64,000 nucleotides of DNA from Candidatus Poribacteria bacterium (GCA_026710795.1 JAPOQK010000012.1:1-64000), one strand, 5' to 3'. Positions 34,988 to 43,979 are shown, counted from the stretch's first letter. Made by a program: numbers and translations. The notes: a model not told the origin generated them from the sequence alone.

Positions 34988-37348
34988 TCAACTTTCTTCA
35001 TCTGTAAGTTCGTAATGACCTGAATGCCTGTTATAATATCCATAAGATTTTGCGTGTTTTGGATTGATCATATTACACAGAACACCAATACCTTTTGCTG
35101 GTAATACTTCCTTAAGGTGCTTGATACCTGTCAATACATCAAATCGTTTTGTTTTTGTTATGTCGAACACATATACAACTGCATCAACGACAGTAGCTAA
35201 AATAACAGGATCCGCGACAGCTCGGACTGGTGGGGAATCAATTACAATGACATCATACTCAGACTTGACCATTTCCAACCATTCGGTCATCATATCTGAA
35301 TTAAGAAGTTCAATAGGATTTGGAGGTACAGTTCCCCCTGGAACGAGATGTAAATTGGGAATACCTGTCTGTCTAATAATTGACTGTAATACATCGTAAC
35401 TATTTTCATTATTGAGACGAATCAGTGCTTCACTTAACCCAGGTTTACGTGGGTCGCTGTGCATCAACTCAGAATCAGTGTCAATTGCATCCTCATCACT
35501 TTGGTTAGTTATCTGAAGGAGTTGTTCTGTAGGAAAAATAGTGTGCTGAGAAGGTCTACGCATATCTGCATCTATCAACAACACCTTATTATTTCTCTGT
35601 GCAAGTGCAACTGCCAGATTTGAAGAAACGGTGCTTTTTCCTTCTCCACGCGTGGAACTTGTAACGAGCACTGTTTTCAATTCTCCACCAAGGTTTAGGA
35701 ATGGAAGTTTTGCTACAAGAACTCTATATGCTTCAGCAGCTATGGAATTTGGGGCATCATTCACTATGAGTGGAATCCGATAGGAACTGTTCTTTTTTAT
35801 TGAAGGTATTACACCGAGGAAATTAGGAGGTTCAGGTAATGCGTCTAACTGACGAACAGAATCCTCTAAGCGTAGGTAGGTGTCTTTAAAGTAATTCTTG
35901 ACAACAGCAAACGTTAACCCAAGTAGTCCACCGAGCATTGCACCTAATACAAGATTTATTTTCATGCGTGGTCTAATTGGTTCTTCAGATAGACGTGCTT
36001 GGTCTAATACCTTAATATTTTCAGAGCTTGCTTCTGCAACAATTTGTGACTCTCGTATTCTCGCCTCCAAAGCAATTACTTGCGTGCTGTAGATTTCTAT
36101 ATCCCGTTTAAGACGAAACAACTCAAGCTGTTCTTCAGACCAACCACCAATTTCCTTGATGCGTTTATCAATCTGAGCGGACACTTCTGCTTTTTGTTCT
36201 TCAAGACTAATGATTGATGCTTGTACTTCATTTACCCGTTGTGTAAGAATTTGGTGGAGCGGGTTATATGAGGAAGTAGTGCTTTTTATATCTTTTTCTG
36301 TAGTATCAAGTTGTGCTTTCGTTTCCTTGATCTTTTCGGTTAATGAGGTTATTTCTGGATGGTCTACATCACCATATTTTCCTATAAGTGCCTTCTTTTC
36401 AATCTCATACTCTTTTAGATTTTCATCCAGTTTTGAATATGATGGATTCTTTGCTACGGTTTCCGAGATGAGTTCTTCATCAGCCTTATTAAGTTCTTCT
36501 TGAAAAGTGCCAAGTTGCAATTCTGCCCCAATCAATTGGCTGGTTAATTCATTTTCACTTAGCTGCAGTGCTAAAACGAGTTGTGCTTGTATACCACCTT
36601 CAGCATTTAAGGTAAGTTCAGGATTGTCTTGTTGAAAATTAAAGAGTTTTGTTTCTGAATTCTCAAGGTTCTGTTTTGCCTCAGTTAGCATTGTTTGTGG
36701 TAAAGGTTTATCCCACCAGCGCATTTCCTCTTCTTTTTCCGCTTCGGTTGTTTCAACAAGTAGTGCTGCAATCCTGTTACATAATAGCTGCGCATATTCC
36801 GGTTTTTGCTGTTTTACTGAAAGTGATATCATGTTGCCATTTTGTGATTCTTCAACCTTCATTTGCTCATCAATCAGTCGTTTTACAAAGAAATCCTTCC
36901 ACTCATCGTCAGTAAGGTCACCTTGTTCTGTAATTGTGGAATCTGATTTAATATTAAAGATATTTGCTAACAACTTTACTGTTTTTCCTCTATGAATAGG
37001 GAGTGGTTCTAACAACCTTTCATCTATGAGTTGCCTTACTGTTGGTTCAATTATTAAGTCGCGGGATTGGAGAAGGGTAGCATAAGTGCCTAAAGTAGGT
37101 CCTTTAAGCAGACCAGAAAGGGGAATCTGAGATAATATCGAAGACGGTTGTTGACCGTCAAGTATGCGAATAGTTGTTTCGGATTGATAAACAGGTGGTG
37201 TGGAATCGGTAACAATAAAGGCAGCGAACACACACAGAAAAAATATAAGGATAACACTCCATTTATTACGGAAAAGTATCCAAAAATAATCTGACAATCT
37301 TATTTCAGTAATTTCTTCAAGCTGCCTATCGTTTGTTTCTGGCATCAT
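34988..37348 (-). CDS. wzc: Polysaccharide co-polymerase with tyrosine autokinase (Wzc-like)
   Basis: 786 residues. An N-terminal Wzz domain is bounded by two membrane segments (about 30-50 and 475-500) around a long periplasmic coiled-coil (about 220-420). The cytoplasmic BY-kinase domain has Walker A STRGEGKST (about 568), Walker A' LLIDADMRRPSQ and Walker B VIVIDSPPV. The C-terminus has a short tyrosine cluster (SYGYYNRHSGHY), as expected for autophosphorylation. It controls polymerisation and export of capsule or exopolysaccharide with Wza, encoded 718 bp upstream. No Wzb-type phosphatase gene is nearby. Confidence 0.93.
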   Translation of the reverse strand: MMPETNDRQLEEITEIRLSDYFWILFRNKWSVILIFFLCVFAAFIVTDSTPPVYQSETTIRILDGQQPSSILSQIPLSGLLKGPTLGTYATLLQSRDLIIEPTVRQLIDERLLEPLPIHRGKTVKLLANIFNIKSDSTITEQGDLTDDEWKDFFVKRLIDEQMKVEESQNGNMISLSVKQQKPEYAQLLCNRIAALLVETTEAEKEEEMRWWDKPLPQTMLTEAKQNLENSETKLFNFQQDNPELTLNAEGGIQAQLVLALQLSENELTSQLIGAELQLGTFQEELNKADEELISETVAKNPSYSKLDENLKEYEIEKKALIGKYGDVDHPEITSLTEKIKETKAQLDTTEKDIKSTTSSYNPLHQILTQRVNEVQASIISLEEQKAEVSAQIDKRIKEIGGWSEEQLELFRLKRDIEIYSTQVIALEARIRESQIVAEASSENIKVLDQARLSEEPIRPRMKINLVLGAMLGGLLGLTFAVVKNYFKDTYLRLEDSVRQLDALPEPPNFLGVIPSIKKNSSYRIPLIVNDAPNSIAAEAYRVLVAKLPFLNLGGELKTVLVTSSTRGEGKSTVSSNLAVALAQRNNKVLLIDADMRRPSQHTIFPTEQLLQITNQSDEDAIDTDSELMHSDPRKPGLSEALIRLNNENSYDVLQSIIRQTGIPNLHLVPGGTVPPNPIELLNSDMMTEWLEMVKSEYDVIVIDSPPVRAVADPVILATVVDAVVYVFDITKTKRFDVLTGIKHLKEVLPAKGIGVLCNMINPKHAKSYGYYNRHSGHYELTDEES

Positions 37349-37747
37349 TAAACCTCATACAAGTAATCCTTTAACACATCAGGGATATTTATGGTGTATT
37401 TTGAAAATAATTAGATATTATACTCGTAGGTCGGAGTGAGTGTTATGAACTCCAACAGTGAATGTCCACATCTATTGTAAGTCGTGTATAGCAAAGCGAA
37501 ACCATAAATGTCAACTTAAGGGAACGTATCCATTTATTATAACTCAAGTTGCTATATAATGAAGATTAAAAAATAAATTAGATTTATAATCATGTTCTGG
37601 ACGACTCTGACACCGTCCCAAATCTGTCCCTTTAATGAAGAATGTAAGTTTATCTGATACACCTGTCGCCCCTCTGGGCTTGATGAACGCCGATATCCTG
37701 ATGCTACATACCTTTCGCCTCTCCGAGGATTGGCTAATTCAATATCA

Positions 37748-37810
37748 GCACCAGCGGTGCGAAAGGTGTATAGATAACATATTACACAAGCAACAAAGCA
37801 CCAGCGGTGC
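37748..37810. repeat. Paired GCACCAGCGGTGC hairpins
   Basis: The 13-base palindrome GCACC-AGC-GGTGC occurs at 37748-37760 and again at 37798-37810, exactly 50 bp apart and each followed by GA. Each can form a 5-bp GC stem with a 3-base loop. Confidence 0.75.
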
Positions 37811-37844
37811 GATTAATAACTTAATCCTCATAATGTAGTACATA

Positions 37845-37880
37845 CTGTTAGTTTGTGTCCGAATAGACGCAAACTAACAG
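37845..37880. repeat. Long inverted repeat (hairpin)
   Basis: CTGTTAGTTTGTGTC (37845-37859) faces GACGCAAACTAACAG (37866-37880) across a 6-base loop, with one mismatch in 15. A further TTTGCGCTAC follows. No T-run lies next to it on either strand, so an extragenic palindrome is more likely than a terminator. Confidence 0.75.
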
Positions 37881-37977
37881 TTTGCGCTACAATATTTTTG
37901 AGAATAATGCCTTTTTTCATTAAAACAGTATCCACATGTCTAAAAATTTGTAGGTAGCAACTTGGGTTATTATAGGG

Positions 37978-38042
37978 TTGCTTCTACAAGAAGAAAATCC
38001 TGCATTATTTTCTTATGTTGACACCTATGGGTAGAGTGAAAC
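37978..38042 (+). repeat. Repeat shared with 57725-57795
   Basis: CTTCTACAAGAAGAAA followed about 30 bp later by GTTGACACCTATGGG and AGAGTGAA. The same arrangement (CTCCTACAGAAGAAA, then GTTGACACCTATTGG and AAAGCGAA) is at 57725-57795 in the same orientation; an inverted fragment lies near 37490-37525. Confidence 0.5.
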
Positions 38043-38066
38043 TGTTTTCGATCTAAAATACGTACC

Positions 38067-39296
38067 CTACCTATATCTTAGCCAAACACTTACAACCAAG
38101 TTTGTCAGTGATGCAGCAAATGTAAGCACCCGCCAGTCAATACGCGTACGTTCCAGTATTCGGAGTTGATCGTTCGGATTTAGATATACATCTGACTGAA
38201 CCAAATCGTAGTTAAGTTTTTCCTGTGTACCATTTGCGCGTGTAAGGACGCATTTTTTTGGGTTTGCTTTCTCCTCGTTCAAACCACCTGCCATTGCCAC
38301 AGCATCTCTTAACAGTGTCGGTTCAGAAATAACAAATTGACCGGGTTTATCTACAGCCCCAACTACACTAATTTTTGCTTCAGCGAGAGGTACATATAAT
38401 ATATCTCCAGGTGATAACATTGCTTTGACGGCATCAGAAGTAAGATCGACCGTTGTATTCCCCGTATCCTTGATTATTTCTGCTTTTTTTAGATCGGCAA
38501 AATCCGCCCGAGAACCCCCGGCAAGTTTTAATGCTTGGTCCGCTGGGATCTGATCAGTCGTTATAGGAAAGAGTCCGGGAGCAGTTACTGCCCCGACAAC
38601 ACGAATACGTCTCTGTTCAAAAATAGACGGAACGATGACAATATCGTAGTTCTTTAAGGGAATATCTTCCTTACCTGATTCAATGAAATCCTGAAAGTTT
38701 ACGGTTGTAAATGGCTTGCCATCACGCCAAACCTTAATATTAGTAAGGTCTGCGAGTTCATAGTTGATACCTGCAGCACCCAAAGCATGCATCAAGTAGA
38801 CCTGACCAGTTTCAAAAACATGCATGTTCCCTCTTGGTCGTTGTTCTACTGCACCAAAAACAAGTATGTTTCGTCGTGGCTGCATCAGCGTTACAAATAC
38901 CCGTGCACTCGGTAGTTTCTCAGAAAATACTTTCTGCATCTGTGCTTCCAGTTCCGACACTGTAGAACTTGTTGCTTTGACAAGTCCAATAAGAGGATAG
39001 GAAATATAACCATCAGGTTGAACAGGAACAGGAGCCCGGTCTTTTGTATATTCGGGAAAACCTTCAACAGTTACGACTATACTGTCGCCAACTTGCAATT
39101 TATATGTTGATGTTTCGGGGTATTGTGGACTATCAGTTACGATATTCTCGTCAGCATGATTCTCAGCTAAAACTGATTGTAAGAAACTGACAGGGAATAT
39201 TAATATAAATAGAAGAGATAGAAAGCGTATATGTAAAAACATATTTATCAAATTTGTTTTACCCTTTTGTCTAAGTTCGTGGTGTAATTTTGACAC
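38067..39296 (-). CDS. wza: Polysaccharide export outer-membrane protein (Wza-like)
   Basis: About 409 residues. After a signal peptide comes a Poly_export domain (YKLQVGDSIVVTVEGFPEYT, then VQPDGYISYPLIGLVKATS) and then SLBB-type domains: ILVFGAVEQRPRG, RIRVVGAVTAPGLFPI and ISVVGAVDKPGQFVI. A C-terminal hydrophobic segment (VLTFAASLTNLVVSVWL) resembles the Wza membrane-spanning helix. The frame begins at GTG 39296, but MFLHIRFLSLLFILIFPVSF at 39242 makes a cleaner signal peptide, so the true start may be there. There is no lipobox cysteine. Partner of Wzc. Confidence 0.88.
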   Translation of the reverse strand: MSKLHHELRQKGKTNLINMFLHIRFLSLLFILIFPVSFLQSVLAENHADENIVTDSPQYPETSTYKLQVGDSIVVTVEGFPEYTKDRAPVPVQPDGYISYPLIGLVKATSSTVSELEAQMQKVFSEKLPSARVFVTLMQPRRNILVFGAVEQRPRGNMHVFETGQVYLMHALGAAGINYELADLTNIKVWRDGKPFTTVNFQDFIESGKEDIPLKNYDIVIVPSIFEQRRIRVVGAVTAPGLFPITTDQIPADQALKLAGGSRADFADLKKAEIIKDTGNTTVDLTSDAVKAMLSPGDILYVPLAEAKISVVGAVDKPGQFVISEPTLLRDAVAMAGGLNEEKANPKKCVLTRANGTQEKLNYDLVQSDVYLNPNDQLRILERTRIDWRVLTFAASLTNLVVSVWLRYR

Positions 39297-39553
39297 AAAA
39301 CTAAACTTTTGATGTGTTTGAAAGAATATTCTTCATTAATTCTTAAATTAAATATGTAATTCCACCAAGGTATATTAGTTATAGGTTGATGAACCAGTAT
39401 CTTGAAATATGCCAGACTATTTTATCAGATAATTGGCAATTATACAAGTGAAAATAGATGTGATGGGTGTGTAAAGTTTTGGCAAAAGTGTGATAATCTG
39501 CTATCTCTACACACCTGTCGTCTCGCTGGGGTTTTGTGACTGTTGGATTGTTC

Positions 39554-40243
39554 CTACAGTTTGTTGGATGCAATTGTTTTGAGTATGGTATGTGCCAGCC
39601 TAATGGTTGTGTTTGTGTCTTTGGGGTGTTCTCCTTGTAATAATCGTTTCTTAATGTATCCGTAAAGGGTTTTAAGTTCAATGGTAATGTCATCGGTGTT
39701 TGTGTTGCTGTCGGTAAGTAATTTCGCTAAATATTCTTTGTGGGTTTGGTAGAATAGTTCGCGATATTTTAATGGAAATTGGTTATGAGAGATGTTATAC
39801 CTTCTGAGTTGTGTAGAAATGCTTGATCTTAGCTTCTTCCGATGTAATTGTAGTTGTTGTTTGTATTCAGCTAAGTTTTCGTTGTGGATCTTATCAAGAT
39901 GCATTTTTTGTTGTTCTTGATAGTCCTTTTCTATTTGTTCACGTAATTTGGGTAGGTCCTGTTCTAATCTTGTTTTAGCATCGTTGCCGTATAATCGTCT
40001 GTAAGTCCTGTCATATCTGAGTAAGCAATCATTATAATGTTGATCTCTATCAATTATGCGATTTATATCTGTCTCATCATTGTTTTCTTGGTCAACATTA
40101 GATGGGTATTCAGGTTCTTGTATGGGTGGTTTCGGTAGTTCTTCTTCAAATTCTTGCATGAATGCTTCAACGACTTCTGCACGTGTCATCATTTTTGCGA
40201 ACAATTTGACTGCGAATTGTTTGTGTTTTTCTTCTAATTTCAT
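39554..40243 (-). CDS. Unrecognised 229-residue charged helical protein
   Basis: I do not recognise this protein with confidence. The N-terminal 35 residues (KHKQFAVKLFAKMMTRAEVV, then EAFMQEFEEE) look like a small helical domain and faintly recall DUF2280 or phage terminase small-subunit N-termini; the rest is highly charged, glutamine-rich helix with coiled-coil character (about 95-150) and a basic segment (HRKKLRSSISTQLRRYN). AGGAGG eight bases before the ATG at 40243 fixes the start; the frame is open to 40282, but that extension lies within an operator palindrome. A fragment of a paralogue is at 3-104. Phased TGGTACA boxes upstream suggest a DNA-binding, self-regulating protein (inference). 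Confidence 0.7.
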   Translation of the reverse strand: MKLEEKHKQFAVKLFAKMMTRAEVVEAFMQEFEEELPKPPIQEPEYPSNVDQENNDETDINRIIDRDQHYNDCLLRYDRTYRRLYGNDAKTRLEQDLPKLREQIEKDYQEQQKMHLDKIHNENLAEYKQQLQLHRKKLRSSISTQLRRYNISHNQFPLKYRELFYQTHKEYLAKLLTDSNTNTDDITIELKTLYGYIKKRLLQGEHPKDTNTTIRLAHTILKTIASNKL

Positions 40244-40706
40244 TGAGATATCCTCCTTAATAAAGTGTACCAATTGGTACATTAATTTCGTTCACTGGTA
40301 CACTTTGGTACATTGCTTGTGAAGATAGTATCAGTAAGGGTTTATAGACTATATAAACAGGATTTTACAAGATAAAAAAATTAAAAATTGGTACAGTTTG
40401 TCTATGCTGAAAAAACACTTGTTTATCAATATGATTTTATCCACTAATTTTGATATTATCTGTATGTTTGTAATATGAAAACTTAACATTACTTTATCAC
40501 CTATAAAACAAAACGATGAATGTGATTTATATTATAACATAAGAGATTAACGTATGTCAAATATATTTTTACAATTTTTGTGTTTTATCTGTTTTTTTAA
40601 TTTGTCATGAAAACTAACGGAAAATATTACATTTTCCAATTACTTTAGTTAGCGTTGGTGAGAATGTATGTTGCTTTTACCTGTTAAGATATGGTAATAT
40701 TATCTT
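40244..40706. other. Divergent intergenic region
   Basis: 463 bp between two divergent genes. The end near 40244 carries the TGGTACA box array; the rest is very AT-rich with poly-T and poly-A runs and holds no recognisable gene. Promoters for the divergent genes probably lie here, but no pair of boxes stood out. Confidence 0.5.
40266..40312. promoter_or_regulatory. Array of TGGTACA operator boxes
   Basis: A perfect 16-bp palindrome TGTACCAATTGGTACA (40266-40281) is followed by TGGTACA at 40296-40302 and 40306-40312, all on the same face: successive boxes start at 40275, 40296 and 40306, that is 21 and 10 bp apart. A further TTGGTACA lies at 40388-40395. The palindrome lies 23 bp before the start codon of the 39554-40243 gene. 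The layout fits an operator bound by a dimer that can also bind neighbouring half-sites. Confidence 0.6.
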
Positions 40707-41780
40707 GTGAACTTTAATAATCTTGTAACACAATTTGAAAATAAACGGATAATGGTAATTGGTGATGTCATCTTAGATGAATACGTCTGGGGTGAAGTCA
40801 ACCGAATTTCACCTGAGGCACCAGTTCCTGTTTTTGAAATGTTGGGTGAACGGATTGGTTGTGGTGGTGCTGCAAATGTTGCGCAAAATATTGTCAGTTT
40901 AGGGGGTAATGTAGTATTAGTCAGTGTCATCGGCAAAGATAGTGATGGAGAAAAATTACTCCACTTACTAAATACATTGGATATTCGTACAACTGATATT
41001 AATATAGATATTCAGCGTCCAACAAGCAAAAAAACACGGGTCATAGTAAACCCTAATACCGTAGAAGCATCATTGTCTGAGTTAGACAGTTCTGATGATC
41101 AAATCCTACACCAAGGACATCACCTACTGAGAATTGATAGAGAATCTAAACAGGATATAGCTGCTAAGTTAAAGGAACGGCTATTGCATGTTACACTGTC
41201 GCAGATTGGAGAATGTGATGCCATCGTATTTGCTGACTATGATAAAGGGGTCGTTGATCAGGAATTAATACAAAAGGTAGTGCTAAATGCAAAATCTTAC
41301 AATATACCGATAATTGTTGATCCAAAACGGAATAATTTCCTGCATTATAAAGGTGCAACAGTTCTTACACCCAATTACAAGGAAGCAGCTGCAGCATTAC
41401 AGGAAGAGATTACCGATGTATCTCACTTAATTTCTGTTGGCGAAAAGATATTAGACCAATTATCGTTGCCAACATTGTTGATAACACGTGAGGAGCAAGG
41501 TATGTCTCTGTTCCAAAGAGATTCGAACGGTAACCTACAAGTTGATCATCTTCCTCCTATCTCACAAGAAGTAATTGATGTAACAGGAGCTGGAGACACT
41601 GTGGTTGCTGTATTTAGTCTTGCAATTACAGCAAATGCAGATAATAGAAGTGCAGCGGAACTATCAAGTCTTGCTGGTGGGATTGTCGTTGGTAAAATGG
41701 GGTGTTCAACTGTTACACCTGAGGAACTACTTACAGCATCCAGAGATTTCTTGGGAACTCCGACATTGGAAACACACTGA
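40707..41780 (+). CDS. hldA: D-glycero-beta-D-manno-heptose-7-phosphate kinase
   Basis: 357 residues of the PfkB/ribokinase family, matching the kinase half of HldE (RfaE domain I). It phosphorylates D-glycero-D-manno-heptose 7-phosphate at C1 on the way to ADP-heptose. Signatures: IMVIGDVILDEYVWGEVNRI, PEAPVPVF, GCGGAANVAQNI near the N-terminus, and DVTGAGDTVVAVFSLA with the catalytic aspartate near the end. It starts with GTG. The adenylyltransferase half of HldE is absent, so a separate HldC-type enzyme is expected elsewhere. GmhB follows after 89 bp. Confidence 0.9.
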   Translation: MNFNNLVTQFENKRIMVIGDVILDEYVWGEVNRISPEAPVPVFEMLGERIGCGGAANVAQNIVSLGGNVVLVSVIGKDSDGEKLLHLLNTLDIRTTDINIDIQRPTSKKTRVIVNPNTVEASLSELDSSDDQILHQGHHLLRIDRESKQDIAAKLKERLLHVTLSQIGECDAIVFADYDKGVVDQELIQKVVLNAKSYNIPIIVDPKRNNFLHYKGATVLTPNYKEAAAALQEEITDVSHLISVGEKILDQLSLPTLLITREEQGMSLFQRDSNGNLQVDHLPPISQEVIDVTGAGDTVVAVFSLAITANADNRSAAELSSLAGGIVVGKMGCSTVTPEELLTASRDFLGTPTLETH

Positions 41781-41869
41781 AAACGCACGGGTCAGAGTGA
41801 GTGTAGGGAACTCCGACTTACGTACTATAATTGTCAAGAATCATTCTAAAATTCACTATAATATAATGC

Positions 41870-42439
41870 ATGAAAACTGTTATACTTGACAGAGATGGAG
41901 TAATCAATCAGAATCCTTTGAATAAAGGTTATGTCCGTGATTGGAATGATTTTATCTTCCTACCAAACGCCTTGGATGCCATACGTATTTTAACACAAAA
42001 CGGGTACGGTATTATTGTAGCTACCAACCAAGCGGGAATTGGCAAAGGACTATATTCTGAAAAAAAACTGTCTGAAATCCATCAACAAATGTTAAATGTA
42101 ATTGAAGAAGAGGATGGAGAAATAAGAAAAATATATTATTGTCCCCATCACCCAGATGCTAAATGCGGATGTCGTAAACCGAATCCTGGTATGTTGTTAC
42201 AAGCAGCGGAAGAAAACAAACTTGTCTTGTCGAAAACATTTTTCATCGGTGATTCATTCACAGATATTCAAGCTGCACGTAACGCTGGCGCATTACCGAT
42301 CCTCGTGTTAACTGGACACGGACGAGAGACCTATAAACAGTACATCAAGGCTGATTCAACTGTGAAAGATTATACACCTGAAAAGATATTCACGAGTCTG
42401 TATTCAGCTGCACGATGGATGACAATGACGAAAAATTGA
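41870..42439 (+). CDS. gmhB: D,D-heptose 1,7-bisphosphate phosphatase
   Basis: A 189-residue HAD-type GmhB that removes the C7 phosphate in the ADP-heptose pathway, or the related histidinol-phosphatase-type activity. LDRDGVIN gives the two catalytic aspartates (D7, D9), ATNQAGIGKG motif II, GCRKPNPGM motif III lysine and IGDSFTDIQAARNAG motif IV. The zinc loop CPHHPDAKCGC, typical of the GmhB/HisB-N group, is complete. It lies just downstream of hldA, whose product supplies its substrate. Confidence 0.93.
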   Translation: MKTVILDRDGVINQNPLNKGYVRDWNDFIFLPNALDAIRILTQNGYGIIVATNQAGIGKGLYSEKKLSEIHQQMLNVIEEEDGEIRKIYYCPHHPDAKCGCRKPNPGMLLQAAEENKLVLSKTFFIGDSFTDIQAARNAGALPILVLTGHGRETYKQYIKADSTVKDYTPEKIFTSLYSAARWMTMTKN

Positions 42440-42443
42440 GATA

Positions 42444-43814
42444 ATGATACTAAAAAAGATTGAATCTTGTAGTGCGCATTCTGGTGTAATCGGACTTGGG
42501 TATGTTGGCTTACCTCTAATGGTAGCCATAGCGAATGCTGGATTTAGAGTCACAGGGATTGATATTTGCCAACATAAATTAGAAAGGTTGAAGAACGGAA
42601 TCTCAGATGTTCCCGATGTGCCAAATTCTGTTCTTGAATCATTTATCAAGTCAGGACAAATCCAAGTAACAGATGATTTTAGTGTTATAAGTGAACTGGA
42701 TACAGTCAACATTTGCGTGCCAACACCATTGAGTGAAAATAACACTCCGGACATACAATATATCTCTGCAGCAGTCGAGCAAATAGCAGAACATTTGCGT
42801 GAAGAACAACTTATAATTCTCGAAAGTACTACCTATCCCGGTACGACCGAAGAAGTTGTCCTACCAATGCTGCAACCAACTGTCAAAAATACCACACAAT
42901 CGTCCGACACTCAACACAGCCCTGACAGGAACTCTTCAGACACAAAGGGGACATTACAGGTTGGAAAGGACTTTTATCTTGCTTATTCACCTGAACGTAT
43001 TGAGCCGGGGAATAGTACTTTTTATATGACTAACACACCAAAGGTTATCGGTGGTGTTACACCCAAATGCACACAAATTGCAAAGGCGTTTTACGAACAA
43101 TATATAAACAAAACTCATACTGTTTCATCACCGCGCATTGCTGAAATGGTCAAGCTATTAGAGAATACATTTCGTAGCGTCAATATAGGTCTGATTAACG
43201 AAGTGGCATTGATTTGTGATCGAATGGGTATGGACGTATGGGAAATAATAGATGCTGCTGCAACCAAACCTTTTGGTTTTATGCCATTCTATCCAGGTCC
43301 TGGACCGGGTGGACATTGTATACCAATAGATCCGCACTATCTGTCTTGGAAAGCACGCACTTACCAATATCATGCAAGATTTATTGAACTGGCAAGTGAA
43401 ATAAATCGTAGTATGCCCAAATATGTATTTGACAAAGTAATTCACGCGTTAAACCGACAACGTAAATCTCTTAATGGTTCAAGAATTCTGGTTATCGGAG
43501 TGGCATACAAGAAAGACATTGGAGATACAAGGGAATCACCTGCATTTGAAGTTATGAGATTAATGCTTGACAACGGTGCAAAAATTTTATATCATGACCC
43601 ACACGTTTCAAATATTATCCTTAGGGGAGAGGATACCTATCATTCAGAAACGCTTACAACATCTATAATTGAAAGTGTAGATTGTGTTGTAATCCTTACT
43701 GACCACAGTTCTATAGATTATGAATTTGTTGTTAGATATGCTGGTACGGTAGTTGATACACGCAATGCAACACGCTCCATCCAAAATAGTTCAAGTAAGA
43801 TAATCAAACTTTAA
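42444..43814 (+). CDS. UDP-sugar 6-dehydrogenase (WecC/Ugd family)
   Basis: A 456-residue nucleotide-sugar dehydrogenase that oxidises the C6 alcohol of a UDP-sugar to a uronic acid with NAD. The NAD motif GVIGLGYVGLPL is at residues 14-25, the catalytic cysteine C292 lies in PGGHCIPIDP, and the C-terminal UDP-binding half has GVAYKKDIGDTRESPA. The closest types are UDP-N-acetylmannosamine or UDP-N-acetylglucosamine dehydrogenases. A serine/threonine/asparagine-rich insertion (about 145-175) is unusual. It begins 5 bp after gmhB, so it is in the same operon and probably feeds surface glycan. Confidence 0.9.
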   Translation: MILKKIESCSAHSGVIGLGYVGLPLMVAIANAGFRVTGIDICQHKLERLKNGISDVPDVPNSVLESFIKSGQIQVTDDFSVISELDTVNICVPTPLSENNTPDIQYISAAVEQIAEHLREEQLIILESTTYPGTTEEVVLPMLQPTVKNTTQSSDTQHSPDRNSSDTKGTLQVGKDFYLAYSPERIEPGNSTFYMTNTPKVIGGVTPKCTQIAKAFYEQYINKTHTVSSPRIAEMVKLLENTFRSVNIGLINEVALICDRMGMDVWEIIDAAATKPFGFMPFYPGPGPGGHCIPIDPHYLSWKARTYQYHARFIELASEINRSMPKYVFDKVIHALNRQRKSLNGSRILVIGVAYKKDIGDTRESPAFEVMRLMLDNGAKILYHDPHVSNIILRGEDTYHSETLTTSIIESVDCVVILTDHSSIDYEFVVRYAGTVVDTRNATRSIQNSSSKIIKL

Positions 43815-43882
43815 CACTGATATTGTATTCAATGAATACATAATTATGAGGTATCACAACAATTACTCTTAGTAAGATAAGA

Positions 43883-43911
43883 TTGTTATATAAGTTTCTT
43901 TCTGTTAAAAT
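43883..43911 (+). promoter_or_regulatory. Promoter of the NYN gene
   Basis: TTGTTA (43883-43888), a 17-bp spacer and TAAAAT (43906-43911), 69 bp before the start codon. It separates this gene from the sugar operon upstream. Confidence 0.5.
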
Positions 43912-43979
43912 GTTTATGCATAGGTGTAATATATGACAGAATTTTTTTCTATAAAAAAGATAATATTCGGAGGAATCTC

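Larger units (their letters stand above)
37349..38066. other. Repeat-filled spacer between wza and wzc
   Basis: 718 bp with no supported gene. It contains a GTAGGTCGGAGTGAG fragment of the palindromic family (about 37425), two copies of GCACCAGCGGTGC, a 36-bp hairpin (37845-37880), and a repeat shared with 57725-57795. A short frame at 37635-37838 is built from the GCACCAGCGGTGC repeats and is unlikely to be translated. Promoters for wzc could not be assigned. Confidence 0.6.

Noticed and set aside
37748-37810. Possible CRISPR array
   Set aside because: Only two 13-base palindromes exist, with one 37-bp gap and no cas gene in the window.
37635-37838. 67-residue plus-strand frame in the wza-wzc spacer
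   Set aside because: Its sequence is mainly the GCACCAGCGGTGC repeats and flanks, with no ribosome binding site.
40244-40282. 13-residue N-terminal extension of the unknown protein
   Set aside because: The upstream ATG lies in the operator palindrome, and AGGAGG is correctly spaced for the ATG at 40243.
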